9,576 nucleotides of DNA from an uncultured Novosphingobium sp. (GTDB lineage: Bacteria; Pseudomonadota; Alphaproteobacteria; Sphingomonadales; Sphingomonadaceae), in contig CALKVF010000102.1 in the NCBI GenBank assembly GCA_937996535.1, positions 1 through 9,576 of the forward strand, written 5' to 3'. Positions within the stretch are counted from its first letter, which is position 1. Each line of letters opens with the position of its first letter. Positions 1-6,032 of this stretch are shown in pieces. Made by a program: the position numbers and the translations under genes. Under the pieces are notes generated by a model. It did no database searches. It had not been told where the DNA came from and saw only the letters and a list, made by a program, of their open reading frames with translations.

Positions 1-275
1 TCGATCCGCGCGGCAAGGTTCGCCTGTCGATGCGCGTCGTCGATCAGGAAACCGGTGCTGAACTCGAAGACACCCGCCCGCCGCGCGAACCGCGCGGTGA
101 CCGTCCGGGCGGCGATCGCGGCGACCGCCGTGGTCCGCGCGGTGATCGCGGTGGCGATCGTGGTGGCCGTGGTCCCCGCCGTGACGGCGACCGTGGCCCG
201 CGCCGCGAGCGCAGCGAAGGCGGCGAGGGCGGTAACCCCGACCATATGCCGGCATTCCTCAAGGGCGACGACTAA
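1..275 (+). CDS. pnp: Polynucleotide phosphorylase, C-terminal end (partial)
   Basis: This is the 3' end of a gene whose start lies outside the window; the reading frame has codons starting at base 3. PNPase is a trimeric 3'-5' exoribonuclease that uses phosphate to degrade RNA and is a core part of the RNA degradosome. The first residues, DPRGKVRLSMRVVDQETG, are the typical last strand of the S1 RNA-binding domain that ends PNPases. A tail of roughly 65 residues follows, rich in Arg, Gly and Asp, with RGD, DRGG and RGPRR-like units. It ends in DHMPAFLKGDD and a TAA stop. The charged low-complexity tail is longer than in enterobacterial PNPase and may add RNA or protein contacts (inference). 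A strong intrinsic terminator follows 26 bases after the stop. The identification rests only on the S1 end and tail, because the catalytic RNase PH domains are off-window. Confidence 0.85.
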   Translation, partial: DPRGKVRLSMRVVDQETGAELEDTRPPREPRGDRPGGDRGDRRGPRGDRGGDRGGRGPRRDGDRGPRRERSEGGEGGNPDHMPAFLKGDD

Positions 276-301
276 GTCGCAGTCCTTTGGGTAAAAATAC
301 G

Positions 302-331
302 AAGGGGGCTGCTGCGGCGGCCCCCTTTTTT
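302..331 (+). terminator. Rho-independent terminator after pnp
   Basis: AAGGGGGC (302-309) pairs perfectly with GCCCCCTT (320-327) around a 10-base loop. The downstream strand runs into a T tract (326-331). This 8-bp G/C-rich stem plus U tract is a textbook intrinsic terminator. It ends pnp transcription and separates it from the next gene at 392. Confidence 0.9.
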
Positions 332-381
332 GTTGCGCGCGCCCCGCAAAGCGCCGAAGCCTTGAGGCTCCACACCGCAGC

Positions 382-387
382 GGAGGG
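382..387 (+). promoter_or_regulatory. Ribosome binding site that sets the start at 392
   Basis: GGAGGG lies four bases before ATG 392. The same frame is open back to a TTG at 287, but that start would put the pnp terminator inside the coding region. The Shine-Dalgarno match and the immediately following signal peptide favour ATG 392. Confidence 0.7.
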
Positions 388-391
388 TGCA

Positions 392-2482
392 ATGAAATCG
401 CGGGTTCTCAATCGCTTGGCGGCCTTTGCTCTTGCAGCAGGCTCGACGGCGGCAATCGCCTGCGCCGACAGCAGTTGCTATCCCGGGTGGACGCTGTTTG
501 CCGGCGGCACCGCGTGCGAAAGCCGCGCCATGCTGGCCCCGGGCAATGATACTCGCACCAATCTTCTGTTCCTGCTGCGCGATCGCGGCGGGGCGGGGAG
601 TGTGGGCCTGTCCTATCCCGGTCAGGGGGACAGCAATTCGGGCTTTGGCCATGTTTTCCTCGATCCGGGGATGCAGGCCAATGGGTTCTACCCGGGGCGC
701 GAGGGCGAGGAGATCAGCGACGGCACCCGCTGCACCAATTTTGCCGCCGCGGGTGAGGCTTTGCAGGCGGCGATGGCCGCAAGCCGGGGGCTGCCAGCGT
801 CCGAGGCGGCGGCTTTGCTCGCCGCGCGGGCAGGGCGGGGACAATGCGGTTCGGATGCCGGGCAGGACTGGCCCGCTGCGGCCAGCAAGCCCGGGCGGGA
901 GTTTCTGGGCTATCTTCAGGCGGCAGAGGCCTTTTACGGCGATGATTGGGGCACGGCGCAGGCTGGCTTTGCCGCGCTGGGCAAGGCAGGCGATCCGTGG
1001 GTCCGCGAAACCGCCGCCTATATGCAGGTCCGCGTGGCCTTTGCCGCAGCCCAGGCCGCCGCATTTGGCGATTATGGCAACTACCTGCCCGACAAGGTCG
1101 ATCAGGCCGAGGTCGCGCGCGGGCAGGCGGCGCTGGCGGCCTATCTCAAGACCTGGCCCAAGGGGCGCTATGCCGGCTCCGCGCAAGGGCTGGTCCGGCG
1201 CGGGCTGTGGCTGGCGCGCGACTATGCCGGGCTGACCCGCGAGTATGAGCGGTTGCTGGCCGCGGTTGACGTGAACGATCCCGCCTCCGCTGATCTGGTG
1301 CAGGAGATCGACAACAAGCTGCTATTCAATCCCGATGTCGGCACGCTCGACCCGCAGGGCGCGATGCTGCTCGCCACGCTCGATCTCAAGCGGATGCGGG
1401 CCGAAGTCGATCCCTCCGATGGCGAGGTTTATGAAAAGCCCAGCCTGACGGGAGCTGATCTTGCAGGGCAAGCGCCGCTGTTTGCCGGGCAGGGCGCGCT
1501 CTATGGCTTCCTGCAGGCCAATCACGCCTTCTACCTTGGCAAGGACTATGCCAGGGTGCTCCAGCTGATCCCCGATGATGCGCGCCAGCCGGCCTATTCG
1601 AACCTCGCCTTCAGCCGACAAGTGCTGCGCGGGATGGCGCTGGGCGCCAAGGGCGATCCCAACGAGGCCGGGTTCTGGCGCGAGCTGTTGGGCGGGGCCA
1701 AGGGGCTGTGGCAGCGCTCGACCGCCGAACTCGGGCTGGCGATGAACTGGGAGCGCCACGGCAAGCTGGCCGCGGTCTTTGCCAAGGGCTCGCCGATCGA
1801 GGAAACGATGATCCGGCGCGAGCTCCTGATCCACAGCGCCGGAGCGCCGGTGCTGCGCATGGCCGCGGCCGACGGTGCGCGCCCGCAGTACGAGCGCGAT
1901 CTGGCGCTGTTCGTGCTGCTCTACAAGGATCTCTCGCGCGGGGACTATGCCGGGTTCCTGACCGATCAGGCCCGGGTGCGCGGCGATGCCAACACCGATG
2001 GAGGGCTATGGCGGATCAACGATCAGGAAACGATCCCGCTGGGCAAGTTCACCAAAGGGCGCAGCGCCGATGGCTATGCTTGCCCCGCGCTGGCTCAGAC
2101 GGCGCGCGCGCTGGCGGCCAATCCGCGTGCGGTGGGGCCGCGGCTGTGCCTTGGCGATTTCTGGCGGATCAATGATTTTGATGGCTTTACTGATCCCAAC
2201 ACGCCCAATCCCCGCGAGGCGCTGGGCGGCAGCGGCGATCAGTTCGCCGGGCAGCGGCTGGCGCGCGGCGAGATCTATCGCAGCGTGATTGCTGATCGCA
2301 CCGCCACTGCCCCGGACAAGGCCTATGCGCTGTACCGCGCGGTGATGTGCTATGCCCCCAGCGGCTCGAACAGCTGCGGCGATGATGAGGTGCCGACGGC
2401 CCAGCGCAAGGCCTGGTACGATCAGCTCAAGCGTGACTATCCCACCAGCCCCTGGGCGCGAAAGCTGCGCTACTTCTGGTGA
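392..2482 (+). CDS. Exported TPR-like repeat protein, unknown function, partner of DUF3142 gene
   Basis: A 696-residue protein I cannot assign to a named family. It starts with a Sec signal peptide: basic MKSR, a hydrophobic Ala/Leu core, and a likely cleavage after ACA (residue 25), so it should be periplasmic or outer-membrane associated. The mature part has eight cysteines (29, 42, 114, 152, 564, 586, 653, 662) clustered at both ends, consistent with disulfides. Residues about 170-290 and 370-460 are Ala/Tyr/Leu-rich helices (for example AEAFYGDDWGTAQAGFAAL). The C-terminus (LKRDYPTSPWARKLRYFW) resembles TPR units of YfiO/BamD-like proteins, suggesting an alpha-solenoid scaffold. That fold is inference. 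The stop TGA overlaps the GTG start of the DUF3142 lipoprotein by four bases, so the two are translationally coupled and probably act together in the envelope. The start is ATG 392, behind a good RBS. Confidence 0.85.
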   Translation: MKSRVLNRLAAFALAAGSTAAIACADSSCYPGWTLFAGGTACESRAMLAPGNDTRTNLLFLLRDRGGAGSVGLSYPGQGDSNSGFGHVFLDPGMQANGFYPGREGEEISDGTRCTNFAAAGEALQAAMAASRGLPASEAAALLAARAGRGQCGSDAGQDWPAAASKPGREFLGYLQAAEAFYGDDWGTAQAGFAALGKAGDPWVRETAAYMQVRVAFAAAQAAAFGDYGNYLPDKVDQAEVARGQAALAAYLKTWPKGRYAGSAQGLVRRGLWLARDYAGLTREYERLLAAVDVNDPASADLVQEIDNKLLFNPDVGTLDPQGAMLLATLDLKRMRAEVDPSDGEVYEKPSLTGADLAGQAPLFAGQGALYGFLQANHAFYLGKDYARVLQLIPDDARQPAYSNLAFSRQVLRGMALGAKGDPNEAGFWRELLGGAKGLWQRSTAELGLAMNWERHGKLAAVFAKGSPIEETMIRRELLIHSAGAPVLRMAAADGARPQYERDLALFVLLYKDLSRGDYAGFLTDQARVRGDANTDGGLWRINDQETIPLGKFTKGRSADGYACPALAQTARALAANPRAVGPRLCLGDFWRINDFDGFTDPNTPNPREALGGSGDQFAGQRLARGEIYRSVIADRTATAPDKAYALYRAVMCYAPSGSNSCGDDEVPTAQRKAWYDQLKRDYPTSPWARKLRYFW

Positions 2483-3192
2483 GGCGCGCCGCTCTTTTCC
2501 TGACCGTGCTGGCGCTGCTTGCAGGAAGCTGCAAGCCGGCTCAGCAAGCGCGGGTCGATCCGGCCGACTATGATGCGTTCTATCTCTGGGCCGGGGTCAG
2601 CCCGCGTCCGGTGCTGGACCGCGCGCGCAGCGTCTATCTGCTGGCTGGCGAAGTGGGGCGCAGCGGCGGGTTCACTGCGCTGCGGGCCACGCCGCGCCTG
2701 CGCCGCGGGGAAGTGTGGCTGGTGGTGCGCAGCCGTCAGATCGATTGGGATGCGGCCACACGCGGCGCGGTCATGGCGGCGCTGGGGCGCTGGCAGGCGG
2801 CAGGCAATCCGGTGGCCGGGCTGCAGATCGATTTCGATGCCTCGACCAAGGGGCTGGAGCGCTATGCCGCCTTCCTCAAGCAGCTGCGGGCACAGCTGCC
2901 GCCGCGCTATCGCTTGTCGATCACCGGGCTGATGGACTGGAGCGCCAATGCCGATCCCGCCGCGCTGGCGGGATTGCGGGGCGTGGTCGATGAAGTGGTG
3001 GTGCAAAGCTATCAGCATCGCACCACGATCCCCGGCTATGACCGCTATCTTGAGCGGCTGGCGCGGGTGCCGGTACCGCACAAGGTCGCGCTGATCGAAG
3101 GCGGCGAATGGACCGAGCCGCTTGCGCTGCGCCGCGACCCGCTGTTCCGGGGCTATGTGGTGTTTCTCGTCAATCCGCCGCCGCCGCGCTGA
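2479..3192 (+). CDS. DUF3142 family lipoprotein
   Basis: A 237-residue protein with a GTG start overlapping the upstream stop (GTGA). The N-terminus MRRAALFLTVLALLAGSC is a lipoprotein signal ending in a lipobox-like AGS-C (Cys18), so membrane anchoring after lipidation is likely. The rest matches the DUF3142 pattern as I know it. A W/Y-rich first strand lies at residues 33-39 and VYLLAGEV at 52-59. GLQIDFDAS (114-122) is followed by an amphipathic helix and LP, then LSITGLMDW (146-154), DEVVVQSY (171-178), KVALIEGG (202-209) and YVVFLVN (226-232). Alternating strands and helices with acidic residues at strand ends (Asp118, Asp120, Asp153, Asp171, Glu172) suggest a TIM-barrel, glycoside-hydrolase-like fold. 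This is inference and no activity is established here. The preceding exported repeat protein is its obvious partner. Only 80 bases separate it from the SDR gene, which has its own regulatory site. Confidence 0.8.
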   Translation: MRRAALFLTVLALLAGSCKPAQQARVDPADYDAFYLWAGVSPRPVLDRARSVYLLAGEVGRSGGFTALRATPRLRRGEVWLVVRSRQIDWDAATRGAVMAALGRWQAAGNPVAGLQIDFDASTKGLERYAAFLKQLRAQLPPRYRLSITGLMDWSANADPAALAGLRGVVDEVVVQSYQHRTTIPGYDRYLERLARVPVPHKVALIEGGEWTEPLALRRDPLFRGYVVFLVNPPPPR

Positions 3193-3222
3193 TCGGGCCA
3201 GCTTTGGGACTGGCCTTCGATC
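3191..3222 (+). repeat. Stem-loop at the end of the DUF3142 gene
   Basis: GATCG+GGCCAG (3191-3201) pairs with CTGGCC (3210-3215) and CGATC (3218-3222). This gives an 11-bp stem with a two-base bulge and an 8-base loop. It begins inside the stop codon. There is no T run after it, so it is at best a weak or Rho-assisted terminator or an mRNA 3'-end stabiliser. Confidence 0.45.
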
Positions 3223-3227
3223 GTCAC

Positions 3228-3250
3228 ATTTGTTAGTGTTACATACAAAT
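3228..3250. promoter_or_regulatory. Palindromic operator candidate upstream of SDR gene
   Basis: A 23-bp imperfect palindrome has outer arms ATTTGT (3228-3233) and ACAAAT (3245-3250). Inner matched GT (3236-3237) and AC (3241-3242) sit symmetrically about the centre at 3239. It lies 22 bases before the SDR start codon, in an AT-rich pocket of otherwise GC-rich DNA. Size, symmetry and position fit an operator for a dimeric regulator of the TetR or similar type. No regulator gene is present in the window. Confidence 0.5.
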
Positions 3251-3260
3251 CAGACGAGGC

Positions 3261-3267
3261 GAGAGGA
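3261..3267 (+). promoter_or_regulatory. Ribosome binding site of SDR gene
   Basis: GAGAGGA lies five bases before ATG 3273. It is the clearest Shine-Dalgarno match in the window and fixes the SDR start. Confidence 0.75.
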
Positions 3268-3272
3268 CCACC

Positions 3273-4127
3273 ATGTACATCAAGGATTTCGCGGGCAAGA
3301 CGGCGTTCATCACCGGCGGGGCCAGCGGCATCGGGCTGGGCATTGCCAAGGTGCTGGCGGCGCGCGGCGCGCGCGTGGTGATCGCGGATCTGCGGGCTGA
3401 CCATATCGAATCTGCGCTGGCGCAGTTTTCCGGCGGGGCAGGATCGAACGCGGTCTCGGCGCTGCAGCTCGATGTCACCAGCCGCGAAGCCTATGCCGAT
3501 GCGGCGGCGCGGATGCAGGCCGATTTCGGCGGGGTGGACATTCTCGTCAACAATGCCGGGGTCGGGCTCGAGGGCCCGCTGCTCCAGGCGACCTATGCCG
3601 ACTATGACTTCGGCTTTGGCGTGAACATCGGCGGGGTGATCAACGGCTTCGTCAACTTCATGCCGCAGATGATCGCGCATGGTCGGGGCGGGCACATCGT
3701 CTCCACCGCCAGCCTAGCCGCCGAAGTGGTGATGCCCGCGCATCTGGCAATCTATGCTGCCAGCAAGGCCGCTGTCTGCCATTACTGCGAAGCGGTGAAG
3801 GGCGAACTCGGCACCCACGGGATCGGCGTTTCGATCCTGCTGCCCGGCCCGATCAAGTCGAACATCCACCAGGCCAACCAGAACCGCCCCGAACACCTGC
3901 GCAGCGGCAGCGGCTTTGGCGACAGCGAACAGAAGCTGTCCGAGCGGCAGGTCGGCGATACCTGGATGGAGCCCGAGGAAGTGGGCGACATGGTGGCCAA
4001 GGGCATCCTCGAAAATTCGACCTACATTGTCACCCACGGCATCTTCAAGGACTTCCAGCGCGCCCGTTCGCAGGCCGTGCTTGATGCCACGCCCGACGTT
4101 GAAAACGCCGCGGTGAGCGGGATCTGA
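3273..4127 (+). CDS. Short-chain dehydrogenase/reductase (SDR), NAD(P)-dependent
   Basis: A 284-residue classical SDR with a Rossmann fold. The nucleotide-binding TGGASGIG is at residues 14-21. Asp39, at the end of the second strand, usually indicates NAD(H) preference. DVT (67-69) contacts the adenine ring and NNAG is at 93-96. The catalytic set is Asn118, Ser147, Tyr161 and Lys165 (YAASK). PGPIKSNI (191-198) is the usual post-catalytic loop, followed by a longer substrate-binding C-terminal region than in 250-residue SDRs. The enzyme should interconvert an alcohol and a ketone in the cytosol; the substrate cannot be read from sequence. The gene appears monocistronic, with its own palindromic operator candidate and RBS. 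It converges on the diguanylate cyclase gene with only seven bases between the stops. Lipid, steroid or aromatic catabolism are possible roles given how common such SDRs are in sphingomonads (inference). Confidence 0.93.
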   Translation: MYIKDFAGKTAFITGGASGIGLGIAKVLAARGARVVIADLRADHIESALAQFSGGAGSNAVSALQLDVTSREAYADAAARMQADFGGVDILVNNAGVGLEGPLLQATYADYDFGFGVNIGGVINGFVNFMPQMIAHGRGGHIVSTASLAAEVVMPAHLAIYAASKAAVCHYCEAVKGELGTHGIGVSILLPGPIKSNIHQANQNRPEHLRSGSGFGDSEQKLSERQVGDTWMEPEEVGDMVAKGILENSTYIVTHGIFKDFQRARSQAVLDATPDVENAAVSGI

Positions 4128-4134
4128 GCGGGGC

Positions 4135-5223
4135 TTAACTGGCCCGTTCGATCCGGTTCTTGCCGAGCAGTTTGGCCCGCAGCAGCGCCGTGTCCGCCGC
4201 TTTCAGCGCGGCGCGGCGATCGGCGAAGGCGAACACGTCGGCCAGCCCGGCGGAAAAGGTGATCTGCCCGAACGGCTGGTCGGTCGCGCGGTTGACGAAG
4301 CGGCGCTGGGCCAGTTGCTGGCGCAGTTGATCGAGCCGGGTCTCGGCCTCGGCCAGGGCCAGGCTGCGAAACAGCACCACGAATTCCTCGCCGCCGTGGC
4401 GTGAGACATGGCAGCGGTCGTCCGAGATCCGGGCCAGTGCTTCGGCCACCTGCCGCAGCACGCGGTCGCCCGCGTCGTGGCCGTGGGCATCATTGATCGT
4501 CTTGAAATCGTCGATGTCGCAAAAGGCCACGCAGAGCTGGTCGGCGGCTTCGCGGGCCTCGCGGTATTCCTGCTCGAAGCGGGCCTCGAAGGCACGGCGG
4601 TTGGGCAGCCCGGTCAGCAGGTCTTCCTCGGCATTGCGGCGTGCTTCGTCGAGCCGGCGCTTGAGCAGGCGGGTGTTGGCCTCGCTGCGCAGCATCTGCT
4701 TTTCGATCCCGCGCGTGCGCTTGAGCATGACCTTGGCGATCGAGGCGAGTTCGGAAATGACCTCGCCGGCGAGATTGACCTGCTCCAGTTCCTCGACGTG
4801 CTCTTCGAGCGCCGAGTGATATTCGCTGGTCGCCTTGTGGGCATCGCTGCTGGTGCGGGCAAATTCGTCGATGCTGGCTTCAAGCCGGGTCATCAGCTGG
4901 GCCAGGGTCTTGAGCTCGTGCCCGTCGCTCGCCTCGGAGCGCAGTTCGTCGAGCCATTCGATGGTGATCGGTTCGTGTAGCGCCAGCCGCTTGTCGATCT
5001 GCCGCACCAGATGCGGATCGCTGCCGCTGACATAGGCGTGGGCGATGCTCAGGCTTTCAGAGCAGGTCTCGAGCCCATGCCGATCGAGGAAGGCGCCAAT
5101 CGCGGCAAGGTCGGCCGTGCGGGCCGAAGGGGCGGGCTGGGGCTTGCCCACGCGCGGCCCAAGGCCAAGCCAGCCCAGAAGCCCGCCTCGGCGGCGGCCA
5201 GCCGAATGATTGCGCGGGTCCAT
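4135..5223 (-). CDS. Diguanylate cyclase (GGDEF domain), soluble
   Basis: A 362-residue protein that should make cyclic di-GMP from two GTP. The C-terminal GGDEF domain (about 198-360) has the expected landmarks: DLLTGLPNRRAF (201-212), CDIDDFKTINDAHGHDAGD (235-253) with metal-binding Asp236, and RHGGEEFVVLF (275-285). The active-site GGEEF at 277-281 is intact, and TFSAGLADV is at 322-330. The inhibitory I-site RxxD expected just before it reads DDRC (268-271), so product feedback by that site is probably lost. There is no membrane segment. Residues about 35-200 are helical and charged, with a likely coiled coil at 105-200 that may dimerise or sense a signal. No PAS, GAF or REC domain is recognisable. 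It lies 56 bases downstream of gcrA on the same strand and may share its transcript. The start has no clear Shine-Dalgarno but is preceded by a 7-bp-arm hairpin. Confidence 0.93.
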   Translation of the reverse strand: MDPRNHSAGRRRGGLLGWLGLGPRVGKPQPAPSARTADLAAIGAFLDRHGLETCSESLSIAHAYVSGSDPHLVRQIDKRLALHEPITIEWLDELRSEASDGHELKTLAQLMTRLEASIDEFARTSSDAHKATSEYHSALEEHVEELEQVNLAGEVISELASIAKVMLKRTRGIEKQMLRSEANTRLLKRRLDEARRNAEEDLLTGLPNRRAFEARFEQEYREAREAADQLCVAFCDIDDFKTINDAHGHDAGDRVLRQVAEALARISDDRCHVSRHGGEEFVVLFRSLALAEAETRLDQLRQQLAQRRFVNRATDQPFGQITFSAGLADVFAFADRRAALKAADTALLRAKLLGKNRIERAS

Positions 5224-5243
5224 GCCATGCTGAACGGCATGGC
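5224..5243 (-). repeat. Hairpin abutting the diguanylate cyclase start codon
   Basis: GCCATGC (5224-5230) and GCATGGC (5237-5243) are perfect inverted repeats around a six-base spacer. The repeat ends immediately before the start codon at 5223-5221. In the mRNA the stem would occupy the place where a Shine-Dalgarno site should be, which suggests translational control or a dimeric operator. Both readings are inference. Confidence 0.5.
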
Positions 5244-5279
5244 CCGCGCCAAATTAAGGGTGTGGAAGGCCGGCCCGCC

Positions 5280-5954
5280 TTAGCGGACGCGGGGCCCACC
5301 AAACGGGAGCGGCGGCGGCGGGCGGCGATGCCCGCGCGGCAGCTGGGCCTGATAGGCCCGGCCGCAATGCTCGACGCAATAGGGGAAGCCAGGGTTCACC
5401 TTTTCGCCGCAGAAGTGGAAATCGGGTTCGCCCGGGTGGCCCATCGGCCAGCGGCAGATGCGATCGTTGAGATCGAGCAGGCTGGTCTTTTCGGCGATGT
5501 CGGGGCTGGGCTTGGCCGGCACGAGGCGGCGCGGCGGCGCCGGGGGAATCGGCGCCTGCTGATCGCCGGGGCCCTGACGCAGGAAGCCGCCGGGGCCGAC
5601 CGAGACGATTCGCGGGCTGGGCTTGGCCGGAGCGCTGTCTTCGCTGCCTTCGGCCTTGGCCGGGGCCGCCGGAGCAGCCGGAGCGGCAGCACGCGGCGCT
5701 GCCGGGGCAGCGGCACGCGGGGCTGAACTGCGCGGCGCACTTTCAGCCTTGGGCGCCTTAGCCGGAGCCGGGGCGGCATCGCCCTTTTCGTTGGCCTTGA
5801 CCGGGGAAGGCCGGGCTTTCAGCCCAAGGCGGTGCGCCTTGCCGATCACGGCATTGCGGCTGACCCCGCCAAGTTCCTCGGCGATCTGGCTGGCGGTGGC
5901 GCCGCCTTCCCACATCTTGGTCAGCTTTTCGATCCGTTCGTCGGTCCAGCTCAT
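5280..5954 (-). CDS. gcrA: GcrA cell cycle regulator
   Basis: A 224-residue GcrA. In Caulobacter, GcrA binds DNA methylated by CcrM at GANTC sites and recruits sigma-70 RNA polymerase to cell-cycle genes. The N-terminal helix-turn-helix domain (1-46) starts MSWTDERIEKL and contains GGVSRNAVIGKAHRLGL (29-45), the family signature. A long Ala/Pro-rich linker (about 55-155) with repeated AAAPAAP-like units joins it to the C-terminal sigma-interacting domain (159-202). That domain reads LNDRICRWPMGHPGEPDFHF (162-181) followed by PYCVEHCGRAY, with four conserved cysteines (167, 182, 193, 197). A short Pro/Arg tail follows. The length is larger than Caulobacter GcrA because of the linker. It is transcribed divergently from the ABC permease across 78 bases containing a palindrome, and is followed 56 bases later by a diguanylate cyclase. 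An AGGGA directly abuts the ATG, so the RBS is poorly spaced. Confidence 0.95.
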   Translation of the reverse strand: MSWTDERIEKLTKMWEGGATASQIAEELGGVSRNAVIGKAHRLGLKARPSPVKANEKGDAAPAPAKAPKAESAPRSSAPRAAAPAAPRAAAPAAPAAPAKAEGSEDSAPAKPSPRIVSVGPGGFLRQGPGDQQAPIPPAPPRRLVPAKPSPDIAEKTSLLDLNDRICRWPMGHPGEPDFHFCGEKVNPGFPYCVEHCGRAYQAQLPRGHRRPPPPLPFGGPRVR

Positions 5955-5994
5955 TCCCTGTCCACTTTCATCGGGGCCCTATCGCGGCACTCCC

Positions 5995-6016
5995 GCTTGC
6001 CACATGCGTGGCAAGC
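5995..6016. promoter_or_regulatory. Perfect palindrome between gcrA and ABC permease
   Basis: GCTTGCCAC (5995-6003) and GTGGCAAGC (6008-6016) are perfect 9-base inverted arms around ATGC. An outer pair, CTATCG (5979-5984) and CGATAG (6017-6022), flanks them asymmetrically. The element is centred in the 78-bp divergent promoter region, 17 bases before the permease ATG 6033 and about 40 bases from the gcrA start. It fits an operator for a dimeric regulator acting on one or both genes. No GANTC methylation site is present in this spacer. Confidence 0.5.
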
Positions 6017-6032
6017 CGATAGTCGCCACTCT

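Noticed and set aside
85..220. Possible tandem DNA repeat or CRISPR-like array in GGCGATCGCGG-rich DNA
   Set aside because: Units are short and irregular with no spacers, and are explained by codons for the Arg/Gly/Asp tail of PNPase.
287..391. In-frame TTG extension of the repeat protein gene
   Set aside because: It would include the pnp terminator hairpin in coding sequence. ATG 392 has an RBS and a proper signal peptide.
272..1186. 304-residue minus-strand open frame
   Set aside because: It lies opposite a well-supported gene, is rich in Arg/Gly/Pro/Ala with no domain, and is typical of antisense frames in GC-rich codon-biased DNA.
2470..3081. 203-residue minus-strand open frame opposite the DUF3142 gene
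   Set aside because: His/Arg/Gln-rich shadow with no recognisable motif. The plus-strand frame has a lipobox and family motifs.
4408..4980. 190-residue plus-strand open frame inside the diguanylate cyclase gene
   Set aside because: The other strand encodes an intact GGDEF domain. This frame is its mirror image with no family signal.
5224..5279. TTAA as a possible CtrA half-site between gcrA and the diguanylate cyclase
   Set aside because: CtrA sites need a second TTAA at seven-base spacing and none is present.
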